A stretch of DNA of 42,469 nucleotides from Chloroflexota bacterium (GTDB lineage: Bacteria > Chloroflexota > Dehalococcoidia > Lucifugimonadales > UBA2985): positions 1 to 42,469 of the forward strand of contig JAPPHY010000022.1 of NCBI GenBank assembly GCA_028877205.1, given 5' to 3'. Positions 33,447 to 41,160 of the stretch are shown here, piece after piece. Made by a program: the position numbers and the translations under genes. Every line of letters starts with the position of its first letter. The first letter of the stretch is position 1. Below the pieces are notes generated by a model that saw only the letters and a list, made by a program, of their open reading frames with translations, was not told where the DNA came from and made no database searches.

Positions 33447-34226
33447 ATGCTCACGAAGCGAATCATACCGTGCCTGGACGTGTCCCAGGGCCGGGTGATC
33501 AAGGGCGTCAAGTTTCTGGCGCACCGCGACGCGGGCGATCCCGTGGAGCTGGCCGCCTACTACGACTCTGAGGGCGCGGACGAGCTGGTCTTCTACGACA
33601 TCACCGCCTCCGCGCAGGGCCGCGGCATCATGCTTGACGTGGTGTCCCGGACGGCGGAGACGCTCTTCATACCGCTCACCGTGGGCGGAGGCCTGCGTTC
33701 CGTGGAGGACATGAGCGCCATGCTCAACGCTGGCGCGGACAAGGTGTCCATCAACACGGCCGCCGTGGAGGACCCGGAGCTGATACGCCGAGGAGCGGAC
33801 GCGTTCGGCAGCCAGTGCATCGTGCTGGGGATGGACGCGAAGCGGGTTGAGGGCGACTCCGAGACGCGGTGGCAGGTGTTCACGCACACGGGCAGCGGCG
33901 GAGGCCGGCCGCGCGGCCTGGACGCGCTCGAGTGGGCGGTGCGCGCCGCGGAGCTGGGCGCAGGCGAGATCGTGGTGAACAGCATCGACGCCGACGGCAC
34001 GCAGGAAGGCTACGATCTGGAGCTGATGCGCGCCGTATCGGAGGCGGTCAACGTGCCGGTCGTGGCCAGCGGCGGCGCCGGTACTCTTGAGCACATGTAC
34101 CGCGTGGTCGACGAGGGCAAGGCGGACGCAGTGCTGGCGGCCAGTGTGTTTCACTTCGGCACGTACCGCATCGCCGACGCGAAGAGCTACCTGGCGCGGA
34201 TGGGCGTCCCGGTCCGGCCGACGTGA
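33447..34226 (+). CDS. hisF: Imidazole glycerol phosphate synthase cyclase subunit HisF
   Basis: This 259-residue TIM-barrel protein, with HisH, makes imidazole glycerol phosphate and AICAR from PRFAR. The N-terminal [10 protein letters not shown] carries catalytic Asp11, and the second catalytic Asp is in [15 protein letters not shown]. Phosphate-binding turns TVGGGLRS and [11 protein letters not shown] are intact. The start ATG at 33447 fits the family exactly. The partner gene hisH is not in this window. HisF heads a tight unit with a HAD-family gene and hisIE. Confidence 0.96.
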   Translation: MLTKRIIPCLDVSQGRVIKGVKFLAHRDAGDPVELAAYYDSEGADELVFYDITASAQGRGIMLDVVSRTAETLFIPLTVGGGLRSVEDMSAMLNAGADKVSINTAAVEDPELIRRGADAFGSQCIVLGMDAKRVEGDSETRWQVFTHTGSGGGRPRGLDALEWAVRAAELGAGEIVVNSIDADGTQEGYDLELMRAVSEAVNVPVVASGGAGTLEHMYRVVDEGKADAVLAASVFHFGTYRIADAKSYLARMGVPVRPT

Positions 34227-34234
34227 GGGATCAC

Positions 34235-34963
34235 ATGCCGCTCAGAGCCGTCATCTGCGACGTATACAACACGCTGTTCCGCAACGAGACCTCTGCGTGG
34301 ATCGAGACCTTCGGCGAAATCTGCCAGCTGCAGGGTCTCACAGTGCCACCCCAAGAGCTCTACGACGTCTGGAAGAGCTACGAAGTGGGCTTTCGCCGTA
34401 TCAGGACCAACCTTGAGCGGCCGGAGGCGTCTCTGCCCTTCAAGACCTACCGGACGGCGTGGACAGAGGCGTTTGCGGACGCCTTCCGCGACCTCGGCCT
34501 GCAGGGAGACCCTCAGCAGGCTGCTGCAATGTGCGTGGATGGGATGGGAACGCGCGAGCCGTTCGAGGACACGTTTGGGTTTCTGGAACGGGCAGGGCAG
34601 CGCTGGAGGGTCTCGCTTCTCACGAACGCTGACGATGACTTCATATCGCCGCTGCTGGAGCGCCACGGCCTGTCGTTCCACTCCGTGGTCACGTCCGAGT
34701 CCGCGCAGGCCTACAAGCCCGCCCCGATGGGCTTCCTGCGCGTCCTGCGGGAGACAGGCGTGTCGCCGGAGGAGGCGGTCTACGTGGGCGATACGCCCCT
34801 GGACGATGTACACGGCGCGAGGCTGCTGGGAATGCGTGCAGCATGGCTCAATCGCAATGGCGCAAACTGGGATGCGTCGCTCCTCGCCCCCGACTACGAT
34901 GTGTCGGGGCTTGATGAGCTGGAGCGGGCGCTGGAGACTCAGGAGGGGGTGAACCAGCCATGA
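34235..34963 (+). CDS. HAD-superfamily hydrolase with a D-x-Y nucleophile motif
   Basis: This 242-residue Rossmann-type HAD protein has motif I CDVYNTLF (Asp9 nucleophile, Tyr at +2), motif II LLTNADD, motif III with Lys in YKPAP and motif IV VGDTPLDDVHGA. In phosphatases the +2 position is an Asp that acts as acid/base; Tyr there is typical of L-2-haloacid dehalogenases, yet motif IV is of the Mg-binding phosphatase type. A helical cap of about 80 residues follows motif I. The ATG at 34235 has GAGG six bases upstream; a GTG at 34223 overlapping the hisF stop is the alternative. It overlaps hisIE by four bases, so it is translated within the his unit. Confidence 0.82.
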   Translation: MPLRAVICDVYNTLFRNETSAWIETFGEICQLQGLTVPPQELYDVWKSYEVGFRRIRTNLERPEASLPFKTYRTAWTEAFADAFRDLGLQGDPQQAAAMCVDGMGTREPFEDTFGFLERAGQRWRVSLLTNADDDFISPLLERHGLSFHSVVTSESAQAYKPAPMGFLRVLRETGVSPEEAVYVGDTPLDDVHGARLLGMRAAWLNRNGANWDASLLAPDYDVSGLDELERALETQEGVNQP

Positions 34964-35571
34964 TAAAACTGGATGTCAGGGGTCTTGTGCCGTCAATAGT
35001 CCAGGACGCCGACACGGGCAAAGTGCTGATGCTGGGATACTCCAGTCCGGGCTCCATCAGGCGCACGCTGGAGGACGGGCAGGTGTGGTTCTACAGCCGC
35101 AGCCGTCAGGAGCTGTGGCACAAGGGCGAAACGTCCGGGAACTTCCTGAACCTTGAGGAGATCGTCTCGGACTGCGACGGAGACGCGCTGCTGTTCAGGG
35201 TGCGACCGACCGGCCCCACGTGCCACACCGGCAGCGAGAGCTGCTTCTTCACGCCGCTGGACGCCCAGGAGTACGAGGCGACGGAGGACGGGCCGGGCGT
35301 CCTGGAAGAGCTGTTCGCAGTGATACAGGACAGGAAGCTGTCGAGGCCGGAGGGCAGCTACACGGTCAGGCTGCTGGAAAGCGGTGTTGAGCGGATCGCG
35401 CAGAAGGTCATCGAGGAGGCGGGCGAGTCGGCGCTGGCCGGAGCCACCGGCGCGCTGGACGAGCTGCCGAAGGAGGTCGCCGACCTGCTGTACCATACTC
35501 TAACGCTGCTGGCGTCGCTCGACGTCTCGCCGCAGGAGGTGTGGCGGGAGCTGCGAAGCAGGCGCGGCTAG
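34960..35571 (+). CDS. hisIE: Bifunctional phosphoribosyl-AMP cyclohydrolase / phosphoribosyl-ATP pyrophosphatase HisIE
   Basis: This 203-residue fusion catalyses steps 2 and 3 of histidine synthesis. The HisI half (1-105) shows GKVLMLGYSSPGSIRRTLEDG, WFYSRSRQELWHKGETSGNF (in parts), SDCDGDALLFRV and the zinc-ligand motif GPTCHTGSESCFF. The HisE half (115-203) shows SYTVRLLESGVERIAQKVIE followed by EAGESALAGA and EVADLLYHTLTLLA. The ATG overlaps the stop of the HAD gene (ATGATAA). Length is normal for the fusion. It is the last gene of the unit; palindromic DNA follows. Confidence 0.95.
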   Translation: MIKLDVRGLVPSIVQDADTGKVLMLGYSSPGSIRRTLEDGQVWFYSRSRQELWHKGETSGNFLNLEEIVSDCDGDALLFRVRPTGPTCHTGSESCFFTPLDAQEYEATEDGPGVLEELFAVIQDRKLSRPEGSYTVRLLESGVERIAQKVIEEAGESALAGATGALDELPKEVADLLYHTLTLLASLDVSPQEVWRELRSRRG

Positions 35572-35592
35572 GGGGCCATACAATCCGCTTGT

Positions 35593-35611
35593 CCCCGTAT
35601 CAGGTACGGGG
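35593..35611. repeat. Hairpin between hisIE and the DUF1385 gene
   Basis: CCCCGTA and TACGGGG pair across a five-base loop, followed by GGCAGGCTCAGC, which resembles the other repeat modules. It lies between convergent genes and may help end transcription, though no T-run follows. Confidence 0.5.
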
Positions 35612-35651
35612 CAGGCTCAGCACGACCGAAAGCGGGCTGCGCGGCCGCCTA

Positions 35652-36632
35652 TCAGGACGGGGCCGGCTCGTCTTCTTCCGCTTCCGATTCGGACGCCTCC
35701 ATGCCTTCCGAGTCTGCGTCCTGCGAGTCGCTCGGCAGCTCTATTCCCTGGTCAACCGCTATGGCGTGCTCCATGGCTCGGATCGCCACCTCGATCTGTG
35801 CGTCGTCGGGCTTGCGGGTCGTCAGCGACTGGAGCGCCAAGCTGGGATAGACGATGAACTTCACGAGCGGGTTCGTCGCGTGGGCGCCGCTGAATCGGAT
35901 GATCTCGTAGCTGATGGCGGCTATGACCGGCACCAGAACAATCCGGGAAGCCACGCTCACGGGCAAGGATGGACGGCCTATGAACGTGAACACGGCTATC
36001 GCCACCACCATGACCACCAGCAGGAAGGCTGTGCCGCACCGGTTGTGCGCCGTCGGGAACCTGCGGACGTTCTCCACCTCCAGCGGCAGTTCGTGCTCCT
36101 GGGCGTGGACGGTCATGTGCTCGGCCCCGTGGTATGCGAAGACTCGCTTGATGTCCGGCAGCAGGCCTATCAGCAGTATGTAGGCCAGGAATACGGCGAG
36201 CCGGAGTATACCCTCCAGCAGGTTGCTGAGAGCATCCGACTCGATCATGCTGTCCAGCGAGCGTATGGCGAACAGGGGAGCAATGAAGAACAGGCCGATG
36301 CCGAGTGTGAGGGAGATGGTGAGCATGATGGCCATGCTCCACCCGGAGAGCTCCTGTCCCTCCTCCTCCAGCGCGATGTTGGCGGACCGGCTCAGTGCCT
36401 GGATGCCGATGATCAGCGTCTCCAGAAGGACGATGACGCCCCTGACGAGCGGGATGCTGCGGAGCCGTCCCGTGTACAGCGTGCTCAGTCGCGACGATAC
36501 GGTGGTGATTTCGCCGTTGAGCTTGCGTACGGCCAGCGAGTAGTGGTCGCGGCCGCGAATCATCACGCCTTCGATGACCGCCTGCCCGCCGTAGACAAAC
36601 CGCCTTTGCGCCTGGGGCTGGCCTTTGTCCAT
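35652..36632 (-). CDS. DUF1385 family membrane protein
   Basis: This 326-residue DUF1385 protein of unknown function has the hallmark GGQAVIEGVMIRG near the N-terminus (about 15-27), the central FAYHGAEHMTVHAQE (about 165-179) and FPTAHNRCGTAFLL. There are about five to six hydrophobic helices and an acidic Ser/Glu-rich tail of about 40 residues (ESEAEEDEPAPS at the end). In Firmicutes the same family lies beside rpmE and prfA; here it lies 66 bases after rpmE on the same strand, so it is likely the last gene of the ribosomal protein operon. The ATG at 36632 lacks a close Shine-Dalgarno. Confidence 0.88.
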   Translation of the reverse strand: MDKGQPQAQRRFVYGGQAVIEGVMIRGRDHYSLAVRKLNGEITTVSSRLSTLYTGRLRSIPLVRGVIVLLETLIIGIQALSRSANIALEEEGQELSGWSMAIMLTISLTLGIGLFFIAPLFAIRSLDSMIESDALSNLLEGILRLAVFLAYILLIGLLPDIKRVFAYHGAEHMTVHAQEHELPLEVENVRRFPTAHNRCGTAFLLVVMVVAIAVFTFIGRPSLPVSVASRIVLVPVIAAISYEIIRFSGAHATNPLVKFIVYPSLALQSLTTRKPDDAQIEVAIRAMEHAIAVDQGIELPSDSQDADSEGMEASESEAEEDEPAPS

Positions 36633-36698
36633 AGGTGCGTCCGACCTGCGAACCTGCGAGCCTGGCTCGTACCGCGGGTCGCTGATGAGAGGTGCGGC

Positions 36699-36902
36699 CT
36701 ACTTGAGGTTGAAGCGCCTCTTCATGCGCTCCACTCGCCCCTCGGTGTCGATGATTCGCTGCTCACCCGTGAAGTAGGGATGGCAGACGCTGCAGATCTC
36801 CACCCTGAGCGCGGGTTTGGTGGCCCCTACGGTGAAGCTGTGCCCGCATGAACAGGTCACGGTGGCGTCCGTGTAGTAGGTTGGATGTATGTCGGTCTTC
36901 AT
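36699..36902 (-). CDS. rpmE: 50S ribosomal protein L31
   Basis: This 67-residue bL31 is of the zinc-binding (C+) type. The sequence starts [10 protein letters not shown] and contains Cys residues in VTCSCGHSF and [12 protein letters not shown], which would coordinate Zn2+. The C-terminus [10 protein letters not shown] is typical. The start immediately follows the rpmA stop (no gap), so translation is coupled. A Zn-type L31 means that L31 exchange under zinc limitation would need a second, C-minus paralogue, which is not in this window. Confidence 0.97.
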   Translation of the reverse strand: MKTDIHPTYYTDATVTCSCGHSFTVGATKPALRVEICSVCHPYFTGEQRIIDTEGRVERMKRRFNLK

Positions 36903-37166
36903 TTACGCTGCCTGGATGGGATAGACGCTGGCTCGCTTCTTGTACTTGGTGGCGTGCTCGAACTTGACGCGGCCGTCCGCGAGGGCGAAAAGAGTGTGGT
37001 CTCTTCCGACGCCGACGTTCGTGCCTGACTGAATGCGAGTGCCGCGCTGCCTGACGATGATGGTGCCGGCACGCACAACCTGGCCGTCGTAACGCTTGAC
37101 GCCAAGGCGCTGTGAGTTGCTGTCCCGACCGTTGCGGCTGCTCCCGCCGCCCTTCTTGTGGGCCAT
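36903..37166 (-). CDS. rpmA: 50S ribosomal protein L27
   Basis: This 87-residue bL27 begins [17 protein letters not shown], the universal N-terminus that reaches the peptidyl transferase centre; there is no N-terminal cleavage extension of the Firmicutes type. [21 protein letters not shown] and [15 protein letters not shown]-like sequence (seen here as [13 protein letters not shown]) follow. The gene lies 30 bases after rplU and abuts rpmE. The usual downstream partner obg is absent and replaced by rpmE and DUF1385. Confidence 0.97.
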   Translation of the reverse strand: MAHKKGGGSSRNGRDSNSQRLGVKRYDGQVVRAGTIIVRQRGTRIQSGTNVGVGRDHTLFALADGRVKFEHATKYKKRASVYPIQAA

Positions 37167-37196
37167 GATTCGCTGTCCTCCGAGCCGTGGAGAGGC

Positions 37197-37517
37197 CTAC
37201 TCTCCCTCGACTATCTCCGTGATCTTCAGCTGTGTGTACTGCTGCCGGTGCCCAGTCATGCGCTTGTAACGCACCTTGGGCTTGAACCTGAGGACGGTGA
37301 CCTTCCTGGACTTTCCGTTGCCAATCACGTCAGCCTTCACGCTGGCGCCTTCGACGAGCGGCTGTCCGACCTTCACGACGCCGTCCTTGGACAGCAGCAA
37401 CACCCTGTCCAGCTCCAGTGAGTCGTCCGGGGCGTACGGCAGCTTCTCGACCTGGAGCGTGTCTCCGGGGCGTACCGTGTACTGCTTGCCACCCGTTTCT
37501 ACGATTGCGTAGTCCAT
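37197..37517 (-). CDS. rplU: 50S ribosomal protein L21
   Basis: This 106-residue bL21 starts MDYAIVETGGKQYTVRPGD and ends with the conserved VLRFKPKVRYKRMTGHRQQY (rRNA-binding) followed by TQLKITEI. The ATG at 37517 fits the family; upstream in-frame codons to 37571 run through the promoter and are not used. No clear Shine-Dalgarno exists, and the -10 box ends 12 bases before the ATG, so the mRNA leader is about six bases. It is the first gene of the rplU-rpmA-rpmE-DUF1385 operon. Confidence 0.96.
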   Translation of the reverse strand: MDYAIVETGGKQYTVRPGDTLQVEKLPYAPDDSLELDRVLLLSKDGVVKVGQPLVEGASVKADVIGNGKSRKVTVLRFKPKVRYKRMTGHRQQYTQLKITEIVEGE

Positions 37518-37529
37518 GTCCAAGGCTGG

Positions 37530-37558
37530 ATTGTATGGCAGACGGGTCAATATGTCAA
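37530..37558 (-). promoter_or_regulatory. Strong promoter of the rplU operon
   Basis: On the minus strand a consensus TTGACA (37558-37553), exactly 17 bases and TACAAT (37535-37530) form one of the best promoters in the window. Transcription should start near 37523, only about six bases before the rplU ATG. Confidence 0.75.
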
Positions 37559-37574
37559 ACGCGACGGGCATTGT

Positions 37575-39068
37575 CTACGGCCTTGCCGCTCTCAACGCCT
37601 CCACCACTCGCACCATTGCCATGGTATCGCGCTCGCAGTACGCCAGCAGCGCCTGTCGCAGCTTCTCCCGCTCCGTTTCCGGCATCTTGGGATCGATCAT
37701 CCTGGCGTAGTAGAGGGACGCCACGCTTCCCTCCCGGACATCCAGGTCGTCGTAGGCAAGGTCGGGGACGAGGGCCGGTAGCACCGCCTTGAGCGAGAAG
37801 CTCCCGTGGAACTCGGAGTGGTAGTAGTGATTCCTTACCAACGCCAGCAAGTCCACGTAGCGCTCCGACAGGGCATTCAATGCGTCCTGATAGCTCGGAA
37901 GCGACTCAGCGAGCTGCCGCGTGATGGTCTTCTCGTATGTGTGGTAGACCAGGATATCGCCCTCTGGCGCAACGGCTTCTAGCAGGGTCGAAGCGAAGGC
38001 TTCGCGCGGGTCGTCTGTACCGTCGTGGAGGAACGCATGGTGACTCAGCTCGCCCGCGGCATCCTGAACGTGCAGCGACCACTGGAATGGAATTGTCTGG
38101 TAAGGTCTGGTCATAGGGTATGCGGGTAGGGCGGGGCTGAACGTCTCGAAGTCCAGGAACTGGAGCGGGTATGCGATGTCGTCGAGGGCACGTGCCAGGC
38201 CGTCTCCGACATACGGCAAGTCTTCCACGACGGCCTCGCGGACGCGCCGCTGCATAGGCGAGAGACCGGCGGCGAACTCCTCCGGGATGTCCCCGATGTC
38301 CAGGATGCCGTCACTCCGAAGGCGTTGAATCAGGTTTGCTTTGGCGTAGGGCAACTGATCCACGTAGTGGTCCGGCAGGTCCTGGTGGCACAACCCGTAG
38401 AAGGAGCACCTGTATGGGCTGGTGCAATGCCGCCCGATCTCTATTGGGGGCGCGTAGTCCTGCGCAAGCGTCTCCCACATGGGAACGAGGCGGGTGGGCA
38501 GCGACGCCACGTACGCACTGACCTCGTTCGTGACGTCCTGAAGTCGGAAGAGAGCGTCCAGGTCGTAGGGGCCGCCGGCGTACACGTAGGACGTATCTAT
38601 GTGCATGACGAACGCCCTCGAGACTGCCACGCCGGCGCCCTCCAGCACGTACACTTGGATCGCAGCGTCAGCGACGTGCTCAGGCTTCGCGCTCGCGCTC
38701 GACTTGACCTCCACCAGGTCGTGGGTGCCGTCGTCGTTCCGTCTGAGCACGTCCACCCTCGTCCGTATGCCCTCGAAGGTGAACGCGGCCTCGAAGAGCG
38801 ATGGTATGGAGTCGTCCTGCATAGCTCTCGCTGTGCTCGCGGCGGCCTGAGCGTGCCGGTCGTGCTCCTCCTCGATGAGCACGCCGCCCGGGAAGCGCTG
38901 CCTCGCCAGCTCGCCCACGGCGGTCCCGGAGTCCAGGATCGCCTGCGCTGCCTGGTCGCGCGGGTCTTCGAGGTGGCGTGAGTAGGTCTCCAGGTAGAGG
39001 CGCTTGAGGCACTGGAGGCCTGCCATGAACCTGGACTTGGAGAGGCTGGACGTGCGTGGACTGGTCAT
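37575..39068 (-). CDS. Fused RecB/Cas4-like Fe-S nuclease and DEDD exonuclease (DUF2779-type)
   Basis: This 497-residue protein has two nuclease modules. The N-terminal one is a PD-(D/E)xK nuclease with Asp106 (RTRVDVLR) and Glu120-Val-Lys122 (LVEVKSS), plus four cysteines placed as in Cas4/AddB iron-sulfur nucleases: Cys20 (LQCLKRLYL) and Cys215, Cys221, Cys227 (HCTSPYRCSFYGLCH). The C-terminal half has FLDFETF (Asp306, Glu308) and Tyr477-x3-Asp481 (YCERD), the ends of a DEDDy exonuclease fold of the DUF2779 kind. Processing of DNA ends is inferred. The ATG overlaps the dinB stop by four bases (ATGA), so it is coupled to the lesion-bypass polymerase. Confidence 0.85.
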   Translation of the reverse strand: MTSPRTSSLSKSRFMAGLQCLKRLYLETYSRHLEDPRDQAAQAILDSGTAVGELARQRFPGGVLIEEEHDRHAQAAASTARAMQDDSIPSLFEAAFTFEGIRTRVDVLRRNDDGTHDLVEVKSSASAKPEHVADAAIQVYVLEGAGVAVSRAFVMHIDTSYVYAGGPYDLDALFRLQDVTNEVSAYVASLPTRLVPMWETLAQDYAPPIEIGRHCTSPYRCSFYGLCHQDLPDHYVDQLPYAKANLIQRLRSDGILDIGDIPEEFAAGLSPMQRRVREAVVEDLPYVGDGLARALDDIAYPLQFLDFETFSPALPAYPMTRPYQTIPFQWSLHVQDAAGELSHHAFLHDGTDDPREAFASTLLEAVAPEGDILVYHTYEKTITRQLAESLPSYQDALNALSERYVDLLALVRNHYYHSEFHGSFSLKAVLPALVPDLAYDDLDVREGSVASLYYARMIDPKMPETEREKLRQALLAYCERDTMAMVRVVEALRAARP

Positions 39069-40171
39069 AGCCGGTCCTCGGTGGCGAAACTCGCCTGGGC
39101 TTGGAGATCTGGGAACAGTGGCAGTTGCTGCGTCTCCTGGAAGCCAGACACGCCAACGCCCACCAGCCGGAACCGCCGGCTCGGGTCGAGTTCGCGACGC
39201 AGCAGATCGCAGGCGACGGGCGCGATCACCTCCGCGTCCGCGGTTGGCGCGGGCAGCGTGCGGCTGCGCGTCATCGTCGTGAAGTCCGACAGTCGCAGCT
39301 TGAGCGTAACCGTCTTGCCCGCCAGCTCGTGGCGGCGCAAGCGTGAAGCCACGCCGCGAGCCAGGTCCTCCACGCGGCGCACCAGCTCCGACTCCTCGCC
39401 CGTGTCGCGGGTCATGGTCTCCTCCGAGCTGACCGACTTGGTCTCCCGATGCCGCGTCACCTCGCTGCCGTCGATGCCCATCGCGCGCTCGCGCAGCTCA
39501 GGCCCGCGCCTGCCGAACGTCTGCCGCAGCCACGCCGCATCGCGCGACGCCAGGTCGCCGAGCGTGGCCACGCCGTGCGCGCCAAGCGTCTCCGCCGTCT
39601 TCGCGCCCACGCCCGACAGGATGCCCGCGCTCAGCGGCGCGAGGAAGTCGCGCTCCGTGTCAGGCGCCACGAGCAGCAGCCCGTTGGGCTTCGACAGCTG
39701 CGACGCCACCTTGGCCACCGTCTTGGACGTGCCTCCGCCTATGCTCACCACCAACCCCGTCCGCTCCATCACGCGCGCCTTGAGCCCGGCCGCGGCCTCC
39801 TGCATGGTGTCCCACACCGCCACCGCGCTCACGTCCAGGTACGCCTCGTCGAGCGACATGGGCTCCACGAGCGGCGTCAACTCCATGAACAGGTCCATGA
39901 CCGCCTCCGACAGCTCGCGGTACCGCCCGAAGCGCGGCGCAACGCGCACCAGTTCAGGGCACAGCCGCAGCGCCGTCCGCATCGGCATGGCGGACCGCAC
40001 ATTGTATCGTCGCGCCTCGTAGGAGGCCGCGGCAACCACGCCTCGCTCCTCGGGCGAGCCGCCGACCACCACCGGCCGGCCGCGCAACTGCGGGTTGTCC
40101 AGCTGCTCCACGGAGGCGAAGAAGGCGTCCAGGTCCGCGTGCAGGATGTAGCGCCACTCGCGGGACGTCAT
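39065..40171 (-). CDS. dinB: DNA polymerase IV (Y-family)
   Basis: This 368-residue translesion polymerase has the catalytic motifs HADLDAFFASVE (Asp13) and PMSLDEAYLDVS (Asp/Glu pair), the steric-gate region VVVGGSPEERGVVAAASYEA, the helix-hairpin-helix thumb (LSGVGAKTAETLGAHGV) and a little-finger domain. The C-terminal QLPLF is a sliding-clamp binding motif. The ATG at 40171 is chosen because HADLDAFF starts ten residues later, as in the family; GGAGG is 11 bases upstream, slightly far. It lies 28 bases after bioY and overlaps the nuclease-fusion gene by four bases. Confidence 0.94.
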   Translation of the reverse strand: MTSREWRYILHADLDAFFASVEQLDNPQLRGRPVVVGGSPEERGVVAAASYEARRYNVRSAMPMRTALRLCPELVRVAPRFGRYRELSEAVMDLFMELTPLVEPMSLDEAYLDVSAVAVWDTMQEAAAGLKARVMERTGLVVSIGGGTSKTVAKVASQLSKPNGLLLVAPDTERDFLAPLSAGILSGVGAKTAETLGAHGVATLGDLASRDAAWLRQTFGRRGPELRERAMGIDGSEVTRHRETKSVSSEETMTRDTGEESELVRRVEDLARGVASRLRRHELAGKTVTLKLRLSDFTTMTRSRTLPAPTADAEVIAPVACDLLRRELDPSRRFRLVGVGVSGFQETQQLPLFPDLQAQASFATEDRL

Positions 40172-40199
40172 GCTATCGCGCGCCTCCGTGAGGCGGCTC

Positions 40200-40886
40200 C
40201 TAGTAGTCCTCGTCGCGGATGCGGCGCACCAGCGCCCATGCGCCAGGCAGCGCCACCGACGCCACGTACAGCTTCGCAAGGTCGCCGGCCACGAACGGCC
40301 ACAGGCCCCACTGCAGCGTGTCCGGGATGATCTTCGCGCCGGACGTCCACTCGTTGTCAACGGCCCACCAGCCGAGCCACAGCAGGCCCGGCACGTACAG
40401 CACCACGTTGCCTGCCAGCAGCGCCAGCAGCACGCGCCAGCTTCGGTCCCAGCCGCGCTCCGCAAGCCGGCCCACCAGCCACGCCGCGCCCACGAAGCCC
40501 ACGATGTATCCGCCGCTCGCTATGTTCCACACCAGAGCGTTGCTGCCTTCCCACGGCAGGATGAAGTGCACGACCGTCCCTTCGCCGAGCGACGGCGCGA
40601 ACACCGGCAGTCCCACCATGCCCACGAGCATGTACAGCGCGAGGCTCGCAGCTCCGCGGTTCGCGCCCAGCGCGCCGCCCGTCAGCAGCACGGCGAGCGT
40701 CTGGCCCGTGATCGGCACCGGTGTGAACGGCAGCTTGATCGCTATCTGCGCGAACACCGCAGTGAACATCGCAAAGCCCACCACCAGCGCTACGTCCGCC
40801 AGCAGGCTCCTGCCGGGCAGGAGCGAGTCGATCAGGGTGGCGGATCGGGTCGCAGATTGTGCGGGGGCATAGTAGCTGGTTCTCAT
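40200..40886 (-). CDS. bioY: Biotin transporter BioY
   Basis: This 228-residue membrane protein is the S-component of a biotin ECF transporter. It has six hydrophobic helices, with family signatures VFAQIAIKLPFTPVPITGQT, LTGGALGANRGAASLALYM and MVGLPVFAPSLGEG. A hydrophilic N-terminus of about 25 residues precedes helix 1. AGGAGG lies five bases before the ATG at 40886. No energy-coupling EcfAAT genes are nearby; BioY may work alone or with shared modules elsewhere. It is the first gene of a minus-strand set with dinB and the nuclease fusion, driven by the promoter at 40912-40940. No clear BirA or BioR palindrome was seen. Confidence 0.92.
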   Translation of the reverse strand: MRTSYYAPAQSATRSATLIDSLLPGRSLLADVALVVGFAMFTAVFAQIAIKLPFTPVPITGQTLAVLLTGGALGANRGAASLALYMLVGMVGLPVFAPSLGEGTVVHFILPWEGSNALVWNIASGGYIVGFVGAAWLVGRLAERGWDRSWRVLLALLAGNVVLYVPGLLWLGWWAVDNEWTSGAKIIPDTLQWGLWPFVAGDLAKLYVASVALPGAWALVRRIRDEDY

Positions 40887-40911
40887 GATGGCCTCCTGTT
40901 GAATGGCGGAA

Positions 40912-40940
40912 GTATAACAATGGGTTTTGGGCGTGGTCAA
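40912..40940 (-). promoter_or_regulatory. Promoter of the bioY-dinB-nuclease set
   Basis: On the minus strand TTGACC (40940-40935), 17 bases and TTATAC (40917-40912) form a good sigma70-type promoter; the overlapping TATACT is one base further. The leader would be about 20 bases and contains AGGAGG. Confidence 0.6.
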
Positions 40941-41015
40941 CACGTCTTGACACTCTGAGAGAGGGGGTGATAGATTCTTGCCAACCTGATTGCCACGCCT
41001 GCGACCCCCGTGACC

Positions 41016-41106
41016 ACTCCTGCGAAACTTGTCCCGCACTTGATGCGGGAGCAGGAGTCCACGACAAGCGCAGCGATTGGGGATGGATTCCCGCTTCCGC
41101 GGGAAT
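41016..41106. repeat. Nested hairpin repeats upstream of hrcA
   Basis: Outer arms ACTCCTGC (41016-41023) and GCAGGAGT (41051-41058) enclose TCCCGCA/TGCGGGA; the central 28 bases recur exactly at 32377-32404 and the outer arms recur at 11843-11884. A second hairpin ATTCCCGC/GCGGGAAT with a TTCC loop (41087-41106) recurs at 42301-42322 and, with one mismatch, at 18731-18750. Confidence 0.8.
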
Positions 41107-41160
41107 GGAGTACAAAGCGACGGGCTCAGGGCCGGCTCAGCACTGGTAGTGGCTCCTGCA

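Noticed and set aside
33303-34154. Upstream extension of the alpha/beta hydrolase through hisF
   Set aside because: HisF on the opposite strand is a complete, unmistakable gene, and the hydrolase ATG at 33302 has a GGAGG site and the expected family N-terminus.
40912-40945. BirA-type biotin operator over the bioY promoter
   Set aside because: Sequences GTATAAC and GTCAAC flank the promoter but do not form a convincing inverted repeat matching known BirA or BioR sites.
41140-41160. CIRCE operator before hrcA
   Set aside because: GCACT and AGTGGC occur here but the inverted TTAGCACTC/GAGTGCTAA arms with a nine-base spacer do not.
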